This document shows positions 38,763 through 44,170 of a stretch of DNA of 44,170 nt, piece by piece. Location of the stretch: NCBI GenBank assembly GCA_032718475.1, contig JAUCBJ010001909.1, positions 1 to 44,170 of the forward strand, given 5' to 3'. The translations under genes were made by a program, and so were the position numbers. The notes under the pieces were generated by a model. The model made no database searches. It was given only the letters and a program-made list of their open reading frames with translations, and was not told where the DNA came from. The first letter of the stretch is position 1, and each line of letters opens with the position of its first letter. Source of the DNA: Nemertoderma westbladi (taxonomy: Eukaryota; Xenacoelomorpha; Nemertodermatida; Nemertodermatidae).

Positions 38763-40097
38763 TGTGGTTTTTACCTGTCCTCCCACTTTACCTTCTTCTT
38801 GTTGAGTCTTTTATGTTGTCGTCTATATGCACACATACCCTGAGAGCTGAAACAGATACAGAGATACCGGTATTACGGTCTGGTGATTAGATATGAAATG
38901 ATATTGCAGTTTGACAGTTTCAGGTCAGCAGGTTGTATTGTAAAGTCTACTCGCTACTGAGCTAACGTCTGACCGTACAGCCGTACCCGTACCAGGCTGC
39001 AGGCAGTAGGGAACATCAACATACCCTTAAATAAGCTCCAAAAGTGGGTTCTTATTTAAGGAAAATGGCTCTTATTTAGGGGTTTTTGGGCCTTTTTTGG
39101 AGGTTTTTTCGATATAATATGCAATAACTTGTTTCAGGAAAAAATACCGCATAATTTTATTTCACAATGTAAAAGTTTGGTCTTTCTTGAACATAATGCA
39201 AAAAAACAGAAAACATTTCACCGTCCGGTTTTTTTTCTACAAGCATTTTAAAATTACATCAAAAATACGACCAGTTCCTAAATAAGGGGGATTTTTTAAA
39301 TTTACCTTATTTAAGACATAGAAATTGATACCGGTACTAAAAGTCCCTAAATAAGAAATTTTTGACCTGGGTTTCTTATTTAGGAATTTGAACACTCCTT
39401 ACTGCCTTAAATTAATTAAATATTCCTTATTCCTTTATCCTTACAGTAGGCAGTCAGACAGTACACCAGTAGGTGTTACACTTCTTTCATAATTATTTCA
39501 TTTGTCACTCTATATAATGCTAATCCAATTAAGCTCCCTTATCTTGCAATATCCTGTCCAGGTTGCAGGTTAGGCAGTTACGAGGTCATAACTGTCATAA
39601 GCAGATAAGGGCTGAAGGAGTAATGGGCTGGGAGACCAGACAATTATAAGCAGATAAGATACATTTATATAAGGAATATTTAATTTAATTTATTTCATAT
39701 ATGACTGTATGAGGAATATTTAATTTATTGAAGGAGTTTGTAGATTTTGGAATGAAATTCAGTCAAGTGAAATGCCCCGATCAGGAAATATGGTAAAATG
39801 GCCCGATCGGGCAAGTATCCTTTCCCGATCGAGAAAGTTTGAGCATTTTTACACTTGCAGACTTGCGCATTCAGTAACTATTTTGCGCAGCTTTACACGA
39901 CATCTAGCAGAACGATCAGGATTTACTTTATTGTATTATTTTACTTTGATGAAAAATAATTGTTCAGCTGGCAATTACAATATTTCCCGATCAGGCAATT
40001 TTGAAATAGTTAACTTTCCCAATCCAGCAATCTCAGTAAGTTAAGTACCTACGGCCGTACGGTAGGTACTTCAAACCGGTACTGAATTTTAGTAGAT
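38763..40097. promoter_or_regulatory. Divergent intergenic region between THOC2 and the PHD-finger ORF
   Basis: The two ATGs point away from each other 1.33 kb apart, so 5' UTRs and promoters of both should lie here. Besides the stem-loop cluster it has repeated CCCGATC(A/G)-type motifs at 39776-40010 and two TACCGGTA sites (38865, 39329). No TATA box stands out for either gene. Confidence 0.35.
39026..39384. repeat. Three successive stem-loops with shared TAAATAAG arms
   Basis: CTTAAATAAG (39026-39035) pairs with CTTATTTAAG (39050-39059). CCTAAATAAGG (39277-39287) pairs imperfectly with CCTTATTTAAG (39305-39315). CCTAAATAAGAAA (39346-39358) pairs perfectly with TTTCTTATTTAGG (39372-39384). 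The cluster lies upstream of THOC2, in the interval between it and the plus-strand PHD ORF. Confidence 0.7.
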
Positions 40098-41024
40098 ATG
40101 GAGGATATGGATTCGTTGGAGGCTATTGTTGGAGTCGGAGAAAGTCACGAGGAGGGTAATTCCCGAGCATTAACATTAACATTAACAGGGGCAATTGTCG
40201 AAATTCTAAATGTTGTATCGGAATCAATAGTACCGGAACCACCTTGCGAAATTGATACTGACAACGATGAAGTTCTAATTCCGGCTTGTAAGTTACACAC
40301 CATACAAAAACTATCCGACGCGGAAGTACGGGAGATTGGGGATAAAAAGGAGAAAGAACATTTGTCCAAATTGAGATGTAGAGTAAATCAAGAACGATCT
40401 ACATGTAAAGAAAATAGAATTGGCTCTAAATCCAGTAATATTGGTCAATCGGAGCATCATCATGTTGGCAAAATGCCAATGGGAAAATTTGAAAATCAAC
40501 AGCTCCATCAGTTCGTGTCAAAATTTAAATCTGTGGAGGAGAAGCGAATAGAACGGTTTACTGCACTTTCTCCCGTGGGCGATGGGATGATAACGGTTTT
40601 AGTGAGACAGAACCGTAAGAACTCGAATGAAAGTACACTGGAAGTACTAGGCGGTAAGGGGAGCAACAAAGATTGCCAAAAGTTGCAAGAAATAGTCAAA
40701 TCACTCGAGAATGGCACCATACTGGTAACTTCCCCTGACACATCAACCGGATCAAGCAGCAGCAGTGGCGGTACACCAGAATTACAACATCTTGATAATC
40801 TTTCCCTGGAAAAGGAAGTAGTAGAAATGCCTCAACGAGAGTTAGTGACGGATCGTAAATGCGCAACGTGTGGTGTAATTTATGATAGCCCAGAGGACAA
40901 GCGCTTCAATTCGGTTTGGATTGGTTGCCAAAGATGCGAATACTGGTTGCATGAGAAATGCACCGGGTGGTTTGGGTTAACCCCAGCTGTTAGCTTATCC
41001 AATTCCGCTAACACAAACCCATAG
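40098..41024 (+). CDS. Unrecognised 308-aa protein with a C-terminal incomplete PHD finger
   Basis: The ORF opens with ATG in a fair context (G at -3, G at +4). Residues 1-250 are acidic to Ser-rich, with no family I recognise. Near the C-terminus are CATC, then W-I-G-CQRC, then EYWLHEKCTGW, which match the first two Cys pairs, the conserved Trp and the His-x2-Cys of a PHD-type zinc finger. The final Cys-x2-Cys pair is missing because the ORF ends about 20 residues later. Such fingers occur in chromatin proteins and at the ends of transposon proteins. It may be a transposon-derived gene, a gene whose last finger residues come from a later exon, or a truncated copy. It lies divergently from THOC2 and upstream of a BEL/Pao Gag. 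Confidence 0.55.
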   Translation: MEDMDSLEAIVGVGESHEEGNSRALTLTLTGAIVEILNVVSESIVPEPPCEIDTDNDEVLIPACKLHTIQKLSDAEVREIGDKKEKEHLSKLRCRVNQERSTCKENRIGSKSSNIGQSEHHHVGKMPMGKFENQQLHQFVSKFKSVEEKRIERFTALSPVGDGMITVLVRQNRKNSNESTLEVLGGKGSNKDCQKLQEIVKSLENGTILVTSPDTSTGSSSSSGGTPELQHLDNLSLEKEVVEMPQRELVTDRKCATCGVIYDSPEDKRFNSVWIGCQRCEYWLHEKCTGWFGLTPAVSLSNSANTNP

Positions 41025-41050
41025 AGTGAGCCATAAAGCAATATTGGGAG

Positions 41051-41079
41051 CACGAGGTTGATTACCAATCAACCTCGTG
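41051..41079. other. Perfect 13-bp stem-loop after the PHD ORF
   Basis: CACGAGGTTGATT (41051-41063) and AATCAACCTCGTG (41067-41079) are exact complements with a 3-nt loop. It lies 27 bp after the stop codon at 41024. A transcript-end or element-end signal is possible but unproven. Confidence 0.65.
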
Positions 41080-41304
41080 TCAGCCCAGTAAACGGGGACA
41101 ATAGGCCCCAAAGGAGACACAAACAATAAGGGTCAGGGGCCAAACCCCTAACAGAGAGAGAACAACAGGGGCAACGGGAAACACACCAGGGAAGGTGAAA
41201 GGGCGAGAAGTGGGATATTAGCCAATGGGGGGACAGCATCGACTAGGTACAGTAATATGGCCAACTGTGCAGTACATATATTACCTGTTGGTGCTTCCCT
41301 ATTC
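41080..41304. other. GC-richer stretch without a recognised gene
   Basis: Composition rises compared with the left part of the window, with many GGGGNC/AGGGGCC motifs. It may be the leader or LTR of the downstream BEL/Pao element, but no second LTR is in the window to compare. Confidence 0.35.
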
Positions 41305-41590
41305 AGTTTAGTTTACTCAGTCAGATCAGTAGGGTGGAACGGGGACTTCTGTCACCGTCCGCTACCGCCATCATACTTATCTACCGGTAACCGTGTCATC
41401 CATTTCAACTGTGCTATATCAGACTATTATACCTTTATACATATTACCGAACATCAGAACTCTTTTACCTTTCACACACGGCGGGGACGCGTAGATAGAA
41501 AACCCAACGGATAAACCGGGATCCGTAGATCCCGTCACAGTGACAGAAGTCCCCGTTCCACCCTACTGATCTGACTGAGTAAACTAAACT
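41305..41590. mobile_element. 286-bp MITE with perfect 51-bp terminal inverted repeats
   Basis: 41305-41355 and 41540-41590 are exact reverse complements over 51 bp. The ends read AGTTTAGTTTACTCAGTCAG. The 184-bp interior has no transposase. TTC borders both sides, which may be a 3-bp target duplication. The superfamily is not clear. It ends 26 bp before the Asn-rich start of the BEL/Pao Gag frame, so it may have landed in that element's leader. Confidence 0.8.
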
Positions 41591-42152
41591 TTCATCAAAA
41601 GATTCATCAATCTCATTGAATCAAAATAATAACCCAAATTCGAACCTACAAAATAATTTAAATAACGCGATTACGCAAAATAATCCAAATAATTTAAATA
41701 ATGATCCAAGCCCGAATTTACAAAATAACTCAGATAGCGTAGTCGCGCAGAATAATACAAATGGTTTCGTTCCAAGCGAGCAAATCAATTCTGTTTCCAA
41801 TATGGGTGCTATTAACGTAAACACGTCGGACGTGTATAGCCAGGCAGATGAGGGCCTGGTAGGCCACGTAGTTGGTAGGCAGGGAGCAGAGGGCCTGGTA
41901 GGCCATGTAGTTGGTAGGCAGGGAGCAGAGGGCCTGGTAGGCCACGTAGTTGGTAGGCAGGGAGTAGAGGGCCTGGAAGGCCACGCAATAGCAGGAGGAG
42001 AAGCGGGGGTGAATAGACCCGACCGCGGTAGGGTTGATGTGTCGACTAGAGAGGTATATAGTAGCGGGGTGAGAGGTAGCGAAGTAAAATGTAGCGAGTG
42101 GGGGGGGGGGGGGGGGGGGGGGGGCTACAAGGGCCCCACAACGGAAAGTTAG
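41583..42152 (+). CDS. Gag N-terminal part, Asn-rich, with 39-bp repeats
   Basis: Open in one frame from after TAA at 41580. The first in-frame ATG is at 41802, so an upstream spliced or non-ATG start is possible. It is rich in Asn/Gln (LQNNLNN, NNPNNLNN). About 3.5 repeats of 13 residues AEGLVGHVVGRQG (39 bp, near 41849-41988) follow, then a Gly run encoded by the 25-G tract at 42100-42124. The TAG at 42150-42152 lies just after that tract, where a length change would shift the frame. Confidence 0.5.
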   Translation, partial: TKLSSKDSSISLNQNNNPNSNLQNNLNNAITQNNPNNLNNDPSPNLQNNSDSVVAQNNTNGFVPSEQINSVSNMGAINVNTSDVYSQADEGLVGHVVGRQGAEGLVGHVVGRQGAEGLVGHVVGRQGVEGLEGHAIAGGEAGVNRPDRGRVDVSTREVYSSGVRGSEVKCSEWGGGGGGGGYKGPTTES

Positions 42153-42235
42153 CGGCGAGTGGGGGGGGGGGGCTACGAGGGCCCCACAACAGAGAGTTAG
42201 CGGCGAGAGGGGGGGGCAGAGAGGGTCCCACAGCC
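42100..42235. repeat. Poly-G-bearing 45-50 bp tandem repeat inside Gag
   Basis: Three diverged units each combine a G-run with a GGGCTAC(A/G)AGGGCCCCACA-type block and a GTTAGCGGCGAG-type block. The G-runs are 25, 12 and 8 long (42100-42124, 42161-42172, 42209-42216). No single frame is open across the region. Confidence 0.8.
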
Positions 42236-43133
42236 GTCAGCGGACAATGCGCGGGCCGAAATAGGTAAACCGCAACAACCGGCGACGGAAAGTAATAGGG
42301 GGATTGCGGATATCCCCAGCGGCGTGCGACCGAGCAGAGAGAGACGGGTTGACGTCGCGAGAGGGCGGACGAAGCGTCGAGCCCGATCAGAGGAAGGAAG
42401 AAGAACAGTGGGGTTTAACCGGGAGGTCGACGAGAGATCTCACGAGCGGGAATATTCCACTGATAGGAGAAGAAAGGAAGACAGTAGTAGAAGTATCGCC
42501 GCGAACGATAGAAGAGCAAGGACGGATAGCGAGCCGTCGATAGTCGAGATGAGAACGGAGAGTCAGTGGGGTCGGACTCCGGGAGATTGCCGTCGCCCCG
42601 GAGAGATGCGACCCGGCGAGGCGCACTACGCACAGAGAGAGGGGTACGCGATGTACCGGTACGAAGATGAGAACAGTAGAGAGGGAGGTCAAAGAGAAAC
42701 TTTCCGACGGAATATACCTACCGATCGAGAACACGGTAGCCGCGGGGAGGATTATTCGAGAAGAATAAACTTCGATCCCGAACAACACATGCAGACTGTA
42801 GGACATACTGTAGGCCTTACTGCACATACCGTAGGCCATACTGAGAGAGGCAATGTAGGCGATAGGATAGCGTGGACAACGGGATTAAACCCGGAAGTCG
42901 CGGAATACATACCGGCGGGTAGGCCAGAAGCTGATAGGCCTATACCGGTACCAGCACAGCAGTATGACTACAGCATGCAGGGACATAACATATACCCAGG
43001 GGAGGGGGGAATTATTGCGGATAGGTGCATGGGCCCCAACATATTAACATCAACCCCAGTACCAAACATACCGGTGGGGGGGGGGGACAGGGTGACATTC
43101 CCCCATCACAATATCAACAATATACCCCGATAG
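42201..43133 (+). CDS. Gag middle part, Arg-rich
   Basis: Open from just after TAG at 42198-42200 to TAG at 43131-43133, in the same frame as the Asn-rich part. It is rich in Arg, Glu and Ser (PSRERRVDVARGRTKRRARS), with a short His-Thr-Val-Gly repeat near 42790-42840. It ends shortly after the 11-G tract at 43076-43086, beyond which the coding signal continues in another frame. It is probably a basic, disordered Gag segment. Confidence 0.5.
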   Translation, partial: RREGGAERVPQPSADNARAEIGKPQQPATESNRGIADIPSGVRPSRERRVDVARGRTKRRARSEEGRRTVGFNREVDERSHEREYSTDRRRKEDSSRSIAANDRRARTDSEPSIVEMRTESQWGRTPGDCRRPGEMRPGEAHYAQREGYAMYRYEDENSREGGQRETFRRNIPTDREHGSRGEDYSRRINFDPEQHMQTVGHTVGLTAHTVGHTERGNVGDRIAWTTGLNPEVAEYIPAGRPEADRPIPVPAQQYDYSMQGHNIYPGEGGIIADRCMGPNILTSTPVPNIPVGGGDRVTFPHHNINNIPR

Positions 43134-44170
43134 GAGCAAGAACAACGAGACCCTTGGATGAGAATAAGTCGTGTGACACAGAAATATGGAGGGGGCCGCT
43201 ACCCCCGATGACATACCCAAGTCAGAGAAGATCGAGAAATAGGACGGACGAACCGCACCAGACAGGGGAAACTATACAGCACCCGTCGAATCCATTGGAA
43301 GCGCAGGCGATGGGGATGGCCACGTTGATCGATGCGTTGAAAACGAGGATCGAGCTACCACCAGTGGAACCATTCAAATTCGATGGAAGTAGGCCGGAAG
43401 AATATCTACAGTTTCGGCGCATGTATAGTAACGAAATACTAACAAAAAACTTGACGCAGGCGGAGTGCCTAAAGTATCTACAAGTGTACACGGGAGGCCC
43501 AGCATACGACATCGTGAGGCAATATCAAGGAATAGAGGGCGGCTTCACGACAGCATGGCGGGCACTGGATAGGGAATACGGGCACCCGGCCAAGATCATC
43601 AGGCAGACGCTGAGGGGCATAACATCGGGTGGCCTGCAGGATAATCCCGTTAGCATTAAGACGTTCGCTAACAAAGTCGAAAAGGCGCTAATCGTGCTGA
43701 AGACGCTAGACGCGCCGTACGAGCTCAATGCGTCCAACAACATCACCACGATAGCGCAGGCACTACCAAACTGGCTGCGCAACAAGTGGAGAATAATCGC
43801 CTTCTCTACTCGAGATAAGAAGGGTGCGGAACCGGGTTTGGAAGAAATGTCAAACTTCTTAAACTACGAGGCTGAACTAATAACTGACCCAGTCTATAGC
43901 GAAGACAGCCTGGGAAAGGGACCGAAGACAGACTACCATAGACCGAAACCAGAGCACAACACATCGAACGCATTACCGAAACTTAGGCAATCATTGCCAT
44001 ATGCAGCGACGCAGGGGACTGCAAGTCCACAGCTAGCCGAGAATAAGACAACATCATGGAACGGACAGGGAAATAATAATAACACGAATAAACATAACCC
44101 CAGTACGTCCAATCGGCAAAACCCAAACAATAAGAATAGTAGGGACTTTGGCACGAACGCAACTGCGATA
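43082..44170 (+). CDS. BEL/Pao Gag domain (DUF1759 type), 3' end outside the window
   Basis: From the 11-G tract the second-position frame is open without stops to the window end, about 363 codons. Key segments are PVEPFKFDGSRPEEYLQFRR, AECLKYLQVYTGGPAYDIV, AWRALDREYGHPAKIIRQTL, ALPNWLRNKWR and FLNYEAELITDPVY. These match the F-x-G-x7-F, leucine-rich, L-x-x-x-[FY]G-x-P and DPVY features of BEL/Pao Gag proteins. An Asn/Ser-rich stretch follows, as often precedes the zinc knuckles. No knuckle is reached. Confidence 0.8.

Larger units (their letters stand above)
41583..44170 (+). mobile_element. Second BEL/Pao element: Gag region, cut by the window end
   Basis: A GC-richer plus-strand coding stretch whose last third has a DUF1759-type Gag domain. 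Frames shift around poly-G tracts. Protease and later domains would lie beyond 44170. The Gag sequence is only distantly similar to that of the element at 9529, so this is a different family. The 5' LTR is not identifiable. Confidence 0.75.

Noticed and set aside
38763-38786. Alternative THOC2 start or 5' splice site just upstream of the ATG (GGACAG then GTAAAA)
   Set aside because: Upstream codons to the in-frame TAA contain no ATG, and the ATG at 38762 begins the region that aligns with the family. A donor here would remove the start.

Overview
The window looks like nuclear DNA of an invertebrate animal. It is AT-rich, its one clearly recognisable host gene is split by GT-AG introns, and it is crowded with minisatellites, DNA transposons and BEL/Pao LTR retrotransposons, a class found in metazoans. 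I cannot name the species from sequence alone. No bacterial-style operons, CRISPR arrays, rRNA or tRNA genes were seen.

The backbone is one minus-strand gene, THOC2, a large subunit of the THO/TREX mRNA-export complex. It runs from the ATG at 38762 to the stop at 6564 in ten coding exons whose phases join into a 1336-codon frame. Exon 9 (24027..24155, 43 codons) is too short to stand out as an ORF and was found from splice sites and similarity. Introns 1-8 are 0.7-3.2 kb. Intron 9 is about 16.7 kb because it holds a hAT-like element (7583..9305) and a complete, very young BEL/Pao retrotransposon (9529..23961) inserted antisense to the gene.

Left flank (1..6500): a hexamer repeat, one orphan exon-like segment (1479..1643, plus strand), a perfect 28-bp minisatellite (2920..3917) and a piggyBac-like miniature element bounded by TTAA and long G/C tracts (4605..5339). 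THOC2 introns hold a 44-bp minisatellite of about 61 units with an internal block duplication, a 16-bp minisatellite, clusters of the perfect palindrome TGTTCTAGAACA, poly-G/C tracts, and a foldback-type repeat next to exon 1.

Right flank (38.8..44.17 kb, plus strand): three related stem-loops, a 308-aa ORF ending in an incomplete PHD finger, a MITE with perfect 51-bp inverted repeats, and the Gag region of a second BEL/Pao element. That Gag frame is interrupted around poly-G tracts and is cut off by the window end.

The most unusual items are the 2798-aa BEL/Pao polyprotein (long coiled-coil N-terminal extension, a Cys-Asp-Asn-Asp hexapeptide array between protease and reverse transcriptase, and no TGG primer-binding site next to the LTR), the G-tract-ended TTAA element, the 71-bp perfect palindrome inside the hAT element, and two over-represented palindromes (TGTTCTAGAACA and TACCGGTA).
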